A stretch of DNA of 64,000 nucleotides from UBA12018 sp051656605 (GTDB taxonomy: Bacteria; Bacteroidota; Bacteroidia; Bacteroidales; CAMTPD01). The notes under the pieces were generated by a model. That model saw only the letters and a program-made list of their open reading frames with translations. It was not told where the DNA came from and made no database searches. Position numbers and translations under genes: made by a program. Shown one piece after another: positions 52,036-59,220 of the stretch. The stretch's first letter is position 1, and the number at the start of each line of letters is the position of its first letter. The stretch covers positions 62,001 through 126,000 of the forward strand of contig JBOGCF010000036.1 of the NCBI GenBank assembly GCA_051656605.1, written 5' to 3'.

Positions 52036-52761
52036 ATGTTACAAGTTCACTCTTATGAATCAATGGGTACGCACGATGGACCCGGATTGCGACTCGTCGT
52101 TTTCTTGCAAGGCTGTAATTTCAGATGTCTTTATTGTGCCAACGCAGATACGATAAGTGTGAAAGGCGGAAAGCCAACTGATCCGGAAGAGATCGTAAAG
52201 ATGGCCATCAGCCAGAAAGCTTTCTTTGGAAAACGTGGGGGGGTAACCTTCTCGGGCGGAGAACCTACAATGCAGGCTAAAGCGCTTATTCCATTGGTGA
52301 AGCGATTGAAAGAAGAGGGTATCAGTGTATGCCTTGATAGCAATGGCGGTATCATTACCGACGAAACAAAAGAGTTGTTTAAGCTCGTAGACTTGGTATT
52401 GCTCGATATTAAAGAGTTTAATAACGACCAGCACAAAGTAATCACAGAGCGTGATAATACAACTACTTTGCAAACTGCGGCTTGGCTCGAAGAACAAGGA
52501 ATTCCGATGTGGATTCGCTACGTGCTAGTGCCCGGATTAAGTGACTTCGAAGCGCATATTCGTGCGATGGGAGAGCACTTCAAAGATTACAAAATGATTC
52601 AACGTATCGAGATCCTTCCTTACCACACGCTTGGCAGACATAAGTTCAAACACCTTGGTATGACTTATAAATTGGAGGACGTAAAAGAGAATACTCCCGA
52701 ACAGTTGATTCAGGCAAGAGAATTATTCGAAGAATATTTCCCAACTGTTTTTGTAAACTAA
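52036..52761 (+). CDS. pflA: Pyruvate formate-lyase activating enzyme
   Basis: Radical SAM activase that makes the glycyl radical on PflB. The cluster motif is 'GCNFRCLYCANAD' (CXXXCXXC) near residue 26, followed by 'GGVTFSGGEP' for SAM binding. About 241 residues from the ATG at 52036, which begins 'MLQVHSYESMGTHDGPG', the standard activase start; the longer in-frame start at 51973 adds an unlikely hydrophobic extension. It lies 121 bases after pflB and ends at a terminator. Confidence 0.95.
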   Translation: MLQVHSYESMGTHDGPGLRLVVFLQGCNFRCLYCANADTISVKGGKPTDPEEIVKMAISQKAFFGKRGGVTFSGGEPTMQAKALIPLVKRLKEEGISVCLDSNGGIITDETKELFKLVDLVLLDIKEFNNDQHKVITERDNTTTLQTAAWLEEQGIPMWIRYVLVPGLSDFEAHIRAMGEHFKDYKMIQRIEILPYHTLGRHKFKHLGMTYKLEDVKENTPEQLIQARELFEEYFPTVFVN

Positions 52762-52875
52762 GAATTGAATATATAAAACTCATCCATTACTGATGAGAAC
52801 TATATAATACGAAATTAACTTGATGGCTGTTTTCTAAGCAGCATTTTCCAGGTTTATATGTGTGTTTATTTTTAG

Positions 52876-52919
52876 AATAAGAAGGACTTGTTTCATCCGA
52901 AACAGGTCCTTTCCTTATT
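52876..52919 (+). terminator. Terminator of pflBA
   Basis: AGGACTTGTTTC/GAAACAGGTCCT stem (one G-U) with a four-base loop, extended outward by AATAAG/CTTATT. Confidence 0.8.
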
Positions 52920-52930
52920 ATATACGAACT

Positions 52931-53024
52931 CTAAAAATAAACCATGCATACTTTTTCTGTAAACCTAGTTAGGTTTTTGCAAAAACCTTATTAGCTTTTT
53001 GTAAGAACCATGCATGCTTTTTTG
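52931..53024. repeat. Four-unit array of palindromes, 22-bp period
   Basis: Dyad centres are at 52946.5, 52968.5, 52990.5 and 53012.5, exactly 22 bp apart. The first and fourth units share AACCATGCAT; the second is a perfect dyad AAACCTAGTTAGGTTT; the third is AAACCTTATTAGCTTT. The unit layout is the same as in the array at 4947, down to A-rich left and T-rich right arms and the ACCATGCA core, although flanking genes are unrelated. Confidence 0.78.
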
Positions 53025-53083
53025 TTAGATATATTTATCACTTTTCTGGTTGGTTGTAATGTAAGATCTCTGGTGCGCGGGTG

Positions 53084-53956
53084 TTATCCCTGCGATGTCT
53101 TTCGGTATTGTCCCGGCGACATGTGGTTGTATTGTGAAAATAGTGTCGAAAAGCGAGAAGGATTTTCGATACCAACTTTGCGGGCTATTTCCTGTATCGG
53201 AATATCTGTTGTAGACAACAAGATTTGAGCTTGTTCTATTCGTTTTAGTTGTAGGTATTCGTTGGGACGCAACCCCATGATCTTCTTGAAAAGTATCGAG
53301 AAGTGGTCGGTACTCAGGCACATTAACTCGGCAAGCTCACTTACGGTGATTCTTTCGTGTAAATGATTTACGATATGATTCAATACTTTGTTGAGTCGTA
53401 ACTGCTTATTCATCAATTGAGACTCCTTGTCATCAATGTTGCCTTCTATGAAGGTGGAAAATAATTGTAACAAAATGCCACTTGTTTCGATATTCGCCTT
53501 GATATTGCGACTCGACGAAGAGCCAAACAGCAGCTCTTTATTGTTATCGTAAATTTTAGGATCATAGGCTTGCAAGGTTCTGTAGGGATTGAGCGCGACG
53601 ATACGATCAAAATAACTTTTGATTAGATGATTCGCATCTTTGAGTAATGCGAAATTGACCAAATCATAGATGTTTCTGTTTCCGATAAGCTCATCCGTAA
53701 AACAGATATAAGTTTGCTCCATCGACTCATCACATTGATATGCATGCGGAATGAATTTAGGAATTAAAAAGATCTTTCCTTCAGTGAGTCGATAAGTTTC
53801 CCCTTTTAAAAACACTTTGCCCTCACCACTGTGTATGTAATACGTGCGGTTGAAGGGGCTAAGTACGTTTTTGTACTTCCACCAATTGCCGACCTGGCAT
53901 TTCCCTGTATGCAACAAATGCAGTCGAAGTCCAATACTGTCGGACGAATTTCTCAT
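53084..53956 (-). CDS. AraC-family regulator
   Basis: A 290-residue regulator. The N-terminal half is a cupin-type sensor ('YYIHSGEGKVFLKGETYRL', 'KIFLIPKFIPHAYQCD'); the C-terminal hundred residues hold two helix-turn-helix units ('ITVSELAELMCLSTDHFSILFK' type and 'IPIQEIARKVGIENPSRFSTLF') ending in the classic 'SPGQYR'. It is divergent from the large exported dihaem/SUMF1-like gene, with 105 bases between the starts, and probably controls it. A near-consensus minus-strand -7 (TAACTTTA) is in this gap. Confidence 0.92.
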   Translation of the reverse strand: MRNSSDSIGLRLHLLHTGKCQVGNWWKYKNVLSPFNRTYYIHSGEGKVFLKGETYRLTEGKIFLIPKFIPHAYQCDESMEQTYICFTDELIGNRNIYDLVNFALLKDANHLIKSYFDRIVALNPYRTLQAYDPKIYDNNKELLFGSSSSRNIKANIETSGILLQLFSTFIEGNIDDKESQLMNKQLRLNKVLNHIVNHLHERITVSELAELMCLSTDHFSILFKKIMGLRPNEYLQLKRIEQAQILLSTTDIPIQEIARKVGIENPSRFSTLFSQYNHMSPGQYRKTSQG

Positions 53957-54016
53957 GATCTCGGATTTAGTAAAGTTATTCTCTTTTTTATGTTAGTTCG
54001 CGAATATCGTTAAAAT

Positions 54017-54024
54017 TACTTTTG
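54017..54024 (+). promoter_or_regulatory. -7 element of the dihaem/SUMF1-like gene
   Basis: TACTTTTG fits TAnnTTTG, 37 bases before the ATG. Confidence 0.5.
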
Positions 54025-54061
54025 CAAAATAATATTTGCTAATAAATAATACCATTGAGAT

Positions 54062-57000
54062 ATGAGAAATATGCGAGTCGGACTATTTGCGTTATTGTTT
54101 GGAGCATACACCTTTGTTGCGTCAGCTGCAGATGTTCCGGTTGATAACGATGTGCTGATTTTTAGGCTAAAGAATTTTGAATCAAAAAACTATGTTCAAG
54201 CAGTAGATAAGTTAGAAAAGCAATTTCCCGGAAAGTTTAAAGCCGGAAACTATGCTTCTGCTTTATCTGAAATAGATTCGAATAAGAATGCGTGGATTTC
54301 AGATTTGGCTGCCGGCAACAAAGATGTAGCGAAGAAAGTGGCGAAAGCTTTTCGTTCGCTTGATAATGTATTGCTGCAAAATCCATTGATCAAGGACAAA
54401 AAAATTGTAGCAATACGTAGAAACTTTGATAATGCTCGTGGACGAATGAGTGGAAGTTTAGGTATTGCTCCTTCAAACTTTCAAAACAATGCGGAGATTG
54501 GAAATCCTTTGAAGGGGTGGGACAATGAGATTGTTGAAATTACAAACGTAACATCTCCGAAGGTCGACGTATTGTATAAACCTACCGAAAAGACAATCAT
54601 TACAGATCTTGAACCGCATTTTGATGGAGAACGTATTATGTACTCTTCGATCGGAACGCACAATAGATGGCATCTGTTTGAAGTTGATAAACAAGGCAAA
54701 GAGGCAAAGCAATTAACGCCGGCAGCTTACGAAGACTTTGATAGCTTTGACGGTTGCTATACTCCCGACGGGAAATATCTATTCTGTGCAACTGCAACAT
54801 TCTTAGGCTTGCCTTGTACAGATGGAGGAAACAAAATGTGTGGTCTCTTCTTGTATGATCCAAAAGACGGAACTACACGTCAGCTTACCTTCGATCAAGA
54901 CAGTAACTGGGGACCGGTTGTGATGAATAATGGTACGGTATTGTATCAACGTTGGGAATATGCCGATCTTCCACACTCGAATTCTCGTATGATGTTTACG
55001 ATGAATCCCGACGGAACAGCTCAGCAAAACTACTATAATACAGGGTCGTACTTTCCTACCTCGTTCTTCTATGCAAGACCGGTTCCGGGACATGCTACAG
55101 CAATGGTTGGTGTAGCGGGTGGTCACCACAGTGTTTCTCGCAGTGGTCGCTTGTTGATTATTGATCCGGCAAAGGGTAGGAAAGAAGCTAAAGGGGTGAT
55201 TGCTGAAATTCCAAATTCAGGAAAACCTGTAGCAGCACAAGTGCGCGACCGTTTGCCCGATGGTGTTTGGCCTCAGTTTTTACATCCATACCCATTGAGC
55301 GATACTCATTTTCTTGTATCAATGAAACCTACCTCAAAATCGTTGTGGGGACTTTACCTTGTCGATACATTTAATAATATGATTCCGCTATATATGCAGG
55401 AAGATGCTGCGATTCTCGAACCTTTTGTTCTTGAAAAACGAAACGCTCCTGCAGTAATACCAAGCAAAGTAGATACGAAGGCTACTACATCAACTGTTTT
55501 CTTACAAGATGTATATGCCGGTGAAGGATTGAAAGGGATCCCTCGAGGTGAAGTGAAGAAGCTTCGCATCGGTTCGTATAGTTTTAGTCCATGGGGACAA
55601 GGTGGTCTTCTGGGTACGCTAGGTATGGATGGACCTTGGGATGTGAAGCGTATTCTTGGAGAGGTTGATGTTGAGGAAGATGGCTCAGCTATGTTTGTGA
55701 TTCCTGCTAATACACCAGTTTTTGTACAGCCGATTGATAAAGATGGAAAGGCTTTGCAAGTGATGCGTAGTTGGTTTACCGGTATGCCGGGCGAAACGGT
55801 ATCTTGTATCGGTTGCCACGAAGATAAGAATACGGTTCCGGTTCCTAAAGCAAGTATGGCTTCACGCAAGAAACCGCAGATGATGCAAGACTTTTACGGG
55901 AAAGAACGTGGTTTTAGTTATCGTCACGAGATTCAGCCGATTCTAGATAAGAACTGTGTATCGTGTCATAATGATAAGAATGAATCAATTCCTTCATTTG
56001 AAGGAGTTAAATGGATTGATGACTGGTCTAGTCAGATTGCAGGACGCGCATGGAATGGTAATGGAGGTCATTTTACGCAATCGTATGCAAACTTACATCG
56101 TTATGTGCGTCGTCCGGGGATTGAAAGTGATATGGATATGCTTGTTCCGATGGATGTGCATGCCGATCAGACTGAATTGATGCAGATCTTAAATAAGGAA
56201 CATAAGGGTGTGAAGTTGTCGGCAGAGGAAATCGCTAAGCTTGCTTGTTGGATCGACTTTAATGCACAATTCCACGGTCGTCGTACTGATATTCCAAAGT
56301 ACTGTGATGCGCAGCCTAGCGTAGATCTGCGTAAGAAATACGAACCAATGTTAGGTGTTAAACCTGCGGATATCGAATATCTTCCTGATCTTCCTTCGGG
56401 AATTACAGCGGTGAAACCTGTGCCATTGAAAGCAGATACAGCTACTCCCGTGGTTAAAGATTGGCCATTCCATCATCCGAATAAAAAAGTATTGTATGAT
56501 GGTCCTGCTTCAAACAAACAATTGGGACTTGGTTTCTATCAATTGAATATACCATTGACAGAGAAGATTTCGATAGATTTGATCAAGGTGCCTACAGGTT
56601 CGTTTGTGATGGGTAGTAAAAATCAGGTTGATGAAATGCCGCAAACAGCTGTGGCAATTGACAAATCGTATTGGATTGGGAAGTTTGAGGTAACAAACGA
56701 ATTGTATGCACTATACGATGCGCAACATGATAGCCGCACCGAACATCGTCACGGGTATCAATTTGGTCGATTGGGATATCCGCTTAATAAGCCGGACCAA
56801 CCCGTAGTACGTGTGTCTTGGGAAGATGCAATGGGCTTTTGTAAATGGCTTTCGGATGTAACGGGCAAAACTTTTACTCTGCCAACCGAAGCGCAGTGGG
56901 AGTGGGCTTGTCGTGCCGGTTCTGCTACCGACTTTTCGTTTGGAGAGCTAGGTGCAGACTTTACCAACTATGCAAACTTGGGTGATATTAAACTCAAAGA

Positions 57001-57391
57001 ATTTGCTTCATGTAGCTCGTTTAAGTTTTATGAAAGTGTTCGTGTAATTGATGATGCAAACAAATACGATGACTGGATTCCTCGTGATACGACGTTTAAT
57101 GATGGAGGGTTTGTCTCTGAAAATGCAGGAAGATATCGTCCGAATATTTGGGATATTCATGACATGCATGGTAACGTTGCCGAATGGACACTTTCGTCGT
57201 ACAAGCCATATCCATACAATGAGACAGATGGACGTAATGATGTAGCTGAAAAAGTTAGTAAGGTTGTAAGAGGTGGATCTTGGTATGATCGTCCGCATAA
57301 AGCAACCTCTTCATTCCGTCAAGCTTATCGTCCGTATCAAAAAGTCTTTAATGTAGGCTTCCGTGTGGTGATGATCGAGAATGAATTATAG
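54062..57391 (+). CDS. Exported beta-propeller/HzsA-like dihaem/SUMF1-like fusion protein
   Basis: An 1109-residue exported protein; signal peptide 'VGLFALLFGAYTFVASAA'. Residues about 175-430 carry TolB/WD40-like propeller repeats ('FDSFDGCYTPDGKYLFCATA'). About 470-640 resemble the middle region of hydrazine synthase alpha ('LRIGSYSFSPWGQGGLLG') and hold two c-type haem motifs: CIGCH (582-586) and CVSCH (632-636). From about 830 to the end is a SUMF1/FGE-type domain ('VPTGSFVMGS', 'LPTEAQWEWACRAG', 'MHGNVAEWT', 'VRGGSW'). Cys residues needed for formylglycine formation are absent near its C-terminus. No hzsB/C partner is nearby. Function unknown; likely periplasmic redox or binding role. 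Confidence 0.8.
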   Translation: MRNMRVGLFALLFGAYTFVASAADVPVDNDVLIFRLKNFESKNYVQAVDKLEKQFPGKFKAGNYASALSEIDSNKNAWISDLAAGNKDVAKKVAKAFRSLDNVLLQNPLIKDKKIVAIRRNFDNARGRMSGSLGIAPSNFQNNAEIGNPLKGWDNEIVEITNVTSPKVDVLYKPTEKTIITDLEPHFDGERIMYSSIGTHNRWHLFEVDKQGKEAKQLTPAAYEDFDSFDGCYTPDGKYLFCATATFLGLPCTDGGNKMCGLFLYDPKDGTTRQLTFDQDSNWGPVVMNNGTVLYQRWEYADLPHSNSRMMFTMNPDGTAQQNYYNTGSYFPTSFFYARPVPGHATAMVGVAGGHHSVSRSGRLLIIDPAKGRKEAKGVIAEIPNSGKPVAAQVRDRLPDGVWPQFLHPYPLSDTHFLVSMKPTSKSLWGLYLVDTFNNMIPLYMQEDAAILEPFVLEKRNAPAVIPSKVDTKATTSTVFLQDVYAGEGLKGIPRGEVKKLRIGSYSFSPWGQGGLLGTLGMDGPWDVKRILGEVDVEEDGSAMFVIPANTPVFVQPIDKDGKALQVMRSWFTGMPGETVSCIGCHEDKNTVPVPKASMASRKKPQMMQDFYGKERGFSYRHEIQPILDKNCVSCHNDKNESIPSFEGVKWIDDWSSQIAGRAWNGNGGHFTQSYANLHRYVRRPGIESDMDMLVPMDVHADQTELMQILNKEHKGVKLSAEEIAKLACWIDFNAQFHGRRTDIPKYCDAQPSVDLRKKYEPMLGVKPADIEYLPDLPSGITAVKPVPLKADTATPVVKDWPFHHPNKKVLYDGPASNKQLGLGFYQLNIPLTEKISIDLIKVPTGSFVMGSKNQVDEMPQTAVAIDKSYWIGKFEVTNELYALYDAQHDSRTEHRHGYQFGRLGYPLNKPDQPVVRVSWEDAMGFCKWLSDVTGKTFTLPTEAQWEWACRAGSATDFSFGELGADFTNYANLGDIKLKEFASCSSFKFYESVRVIDDANKYDDWIPRDTTFNDGGFVSENAGRYRPNIWDIHDMHGNVAEWTLSSYKPYPYNETDGRNDVAEKVSKVVRGGSWYDRPHKATSSFRQAYRPYQKVFNVGFRVVMIENEL

Positions 57392-57403
57392 ATTTTGAAA
57401 TAG

Positions 57404-57435
57404 TAATACCTTTTGAGGCAGCTTAAAAGGTATTA
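57404..57435. terminator. Hairpin after the dihaem/SUMF1-like gene
   Basis: Perfect 11-bp stem TAATACCTTTT/AAAAGGTATTA with a ten-base loop; no T-tract follows on the plus strand. Confidence 0.5.
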
Positions 57436-57442
57436 TAGACAA

Positions 57443-57504
57443 ACATCCATATCTTTTGTATATGATGATTCTTTAATCATGATTATACAAGATGTGGATG
57501 TTTT
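57443..57504. terminator. Long hairpin terminator between convergent genes
   Basis: ACATCCATATC and its near complement at 57490-57501 form a long imperfect stem, followed by TTTT. It could serve both flanking genes. Confidence 0.7.
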
Positions 57505-57530
57505 GTTATTTATAATAGAAGACGAACGTG

Positions 57531-58148
57531 TTATACGTTGCTTTTAATTACACCTACTACCTGAGACATCGTATATATATCTTCTACTTGAATAAGGAAT
57601 TCCGGGTAATCTGGATTGAAAGATATGCAACGTAATTGAGACGGGTCATTCTTGACTTTCTCTATTTGTTTCATAATTACTCCTTGTGCAGAGTCTATGA
57701 TGTATACCTTCCCGTATTTTATTTCGTTTGGGTTTGAAATAAATTTGCAAGCAACAATGTCTCCAGACTGATATAGGTCATTCATACTATCTCCTTTTAC
57801 ATCGATGGTGAAATCGTATTCTCCAAATGTGGGAACGCGAGGATTGTTTTCACACATTTCACTGTCAAAGCTCTGTGTGTAATCAGACAAGGATCCTGCC
57901 AATGCATATGTTGGTATATGTGGTTTTAGATTCTTGTTTTGCGATGCAATATTATAGTTCCCATTGAATAGAGTTTGAATTGGAACGTTTAATTTTTCAG
58001 CAATAAGCTCCAAGGTTTGAATGCGGGTTGAGTTGATACGCATGATGCGTTTGAGTCCTGCTTCAGACATTGCAATGTCTTTGCAAAAGTCTTTAATTGA
58101 AATATTTTTGTCTTCGAGAATCTCTCGGATAATTTGAAGATTGGGCAT
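57531..58148 (-). CDS. XRE-type repressor with S24 (LexA/CI-like) peptidase domain
   Basis: A 205-residue regulator. An N-terminal helix-turn-helix ('ISIKDFCKDIAMSEAGLKRIM') is joined to an S24 autoprotease of the LexA/CI type. The catalytic dyad is Ser121 ('KGDSMND') and Lys160 ('VIMKQIE'). A possible self-cleavage bond is Ala84-Gly85 in 'YALAGSLSD', the same residue pair and numbering as in E. coli LexA. It lacks LexA's winged helix, so it is closer to phage CI or to stress regulators. No phage genes surround it. A TTACTTTG element on the minus strand (58192-58199) may be its promoter. Confidence 0.88.
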   Translation of the reverse strand: MPNLQIIREILEDKNISIKDFCKDIAMSEAGLKRIMRINSTRIQTLELIAEKLNVPIQTLFNGNYNIASQNKNLKPHIPTYALAGSLSDYTQSFDSEMCENNPRVPTFGEYDFTIDVKGDSMNDLYQSGDIVACKFISNPNEIKYGKVYIIDSAQGVIMKQIEKVKNDPSQLRCISFNPDYPEFLIQVEDIYTMSQVVGVIKSNV

Positions 58149-58354
58149 ATTATTCTGCTATTAATAGACTGATTTTATTATCAAAGTAACGAAAAAATGG
58201 ACGATTTAGGGCATAAAGATGGCTTAACGTATATGAAATATTGGATAGAATGAGTTTTTGGTTGTATAAAATGCTTGTAAAAGAGCTATAGTTTTGATAA
58301 AATTAAATATACATTAGATGGCTTGTGCTGAGGTTGTTAACACTTATTTGATCG

Positions 58355-58398
58355 CGATTTGTTTGTAATAATGCTACAATTTGTTTGTAAAATGGCTA
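58355..58398. repeat. Two-copy 22-bp tandem repeat
   Basis: Units start at 58355 and 58377 and match at 18 of 22 positions, sharing ATTTGTTTGTAA. There is no clear dyad inside the unit, so a link to the palindrome arrays is uncertain. Confidence 0.4.
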
Positions 58399-58562
58399 TT
58401 TGATGTTGCAAATTGAAACATATTAGCCTAAATTTGTTGTGTGATTAAAAAATGATGATACTTTTTAAACGGATGTTTTCCTTTCTTGTGATTAGAATAT
58501 ATATATTTATATTATAATTTTAGTATTATACATTCATCCTTTAATTAACCAAAACCTAAACG

Positions 58563-58600
58563 AAAAAAGAGACTTTCTCGCGATTGAGACGGTCTCTTTT
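58563..58600 (-). terminator. Terminator of hsp20
   Basis: AAAAGAGAC/GTCTCTTTT stem with an inner imperfect part; on the minus strand it ends in six Ts. Confidence 0.8.
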
Positions 58601-58615
58601 GCTTTTTAAAAGGCT

Positions 58616-59044
58616 TTACTTAATTTCGATGTTTGTAGCCTTTGGTGGTTGTTGAGTTGGATCTTTCTTTGGAATCAAAATAGAAAGAACTCCATTTTCA
58701 ACTTTTGCTTCAATTTTATCTTTCTCCACATTGTCGGGTAGAAGCATGCTTTGTTGGAAATGTGAGTAAGAAAATTCTCGTCGAAGGTATTTGCCATTTT
58801 TATCCTCTTCTTTATTCTCTTGTTTTTTTTCCATTGAAACAACGAGTTGGTTCTCTTGTCCTATTTTTACATTGAAATCATCTTTAGTTAGTCCAGGAGC
58901 AGCAACTTCGACTTTGTAGTTCTGATCATTTTCAATGATATTAATAGCAGGAGCATTTGCACTTGCTTTTTCAATCCATTCATTTCCGAAGAAATCATTA
59001 AAAATTCCGGGTAACCAATTTTGAGATCTTCTAATAGGCATCAT
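58616..59044 (-). CDS. Small heat-shock protein Hsp20/IbpA-like
   Basis: ATP-independent holdase chaperone. About 142 residues from the ATG at 59044. The alpha-crystallin domain spans about 35-130 ('INIIENDQNYKVEVAAPGL', 'NVKIGQENQLVVSMEKKQE', 'FSYSHFQQSMLLPDNVEKD') and includes the conserved 'VENGVLSILIPK' near the end; the C-terminal tail carries 'TNIEIK', an IxI-type motif for oligomer contacts. A TTG at 59059 is in frame, but GGAGG eight bases before 59044 marks the ATG as the start. Confidence 0.93.
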   Translation of the reverse strand: MMPIRRSQNWLPGIFNDFFGNEWIEKASANAPAINIIENDQNYKVEVAAPGLTKDDFNVKIGQENQLVVSMEKKQENKEEDKNGKYLRREFSYSHFQQSMLLPDNVEKDKIEAKVENGVLSILIPKKDPTQQPPKATNIEIK

Positions 59045-59052
59045 AATAATGT

Positions 59053-59057
59053 CCTCC
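59053..59057 (-). promoter_or_regulatory. Strong Shine-Dalgarno sequence of hsp20
   Basis: Minus-strand GGAGG, eight bases before the ATG. It decides the start codon and is unusual among the genes here, few of which show a recognisable Shine-Dalgarno sequence. Confidence 0.6.
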
Positions 59058-59220
59058 AATTAAGAATTAAACAAATATTGAATTATATAATTTATAAAAC
59101 CAGCTGGTCAGATGTTATTGTTTTCTCTAAATAAACCCACGGAAGAGATTAAAAGTTTATCAACGGATCTTATTGTGATTTTAAAAATCTAAAGCAAAAA
59201 GAATCACCATAAAATTTTAT

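Larger units (their letters stand above)
52762..53083. other. Convergent intergenic region after pflA
   Basis: It contains the pflBA terminator and a four-unit palindrome array. No ORF is supported. Confidence 0.75.
58149..58615. other. Intergenic region between the S24 repressor and hsp20
   Basis: It includes the repressor's promoter, a two-copy 22-bp tandem repeat (58355-58398) and the hsp20 terminator. No coding sequence is evident; the AT-rich stretch 58430-58560 is unexplained. Confidence 0.6.

Noticed and set aside
53010..53228. 72-codon ORF at the end of the palindrome array
   Set aside because: It lies antisense to the 3' end of the AraC gene and begins in the last repeat unit; nothing supports expression.
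54062..57391. True hydrazine synthase or formylglycine-generating enzyme
   Set aside because: No partner subunits are encoded nearby and the SUMF1-like domain lacks the active Cys residues; only domain resemblance is claimed.
57531..58148. Prophage repressor marking an integrated phage
   Set aside because: Neighbours are Hsp20 and a chromosomal locus; no integrase, structural genes or attachment repeats are visible.
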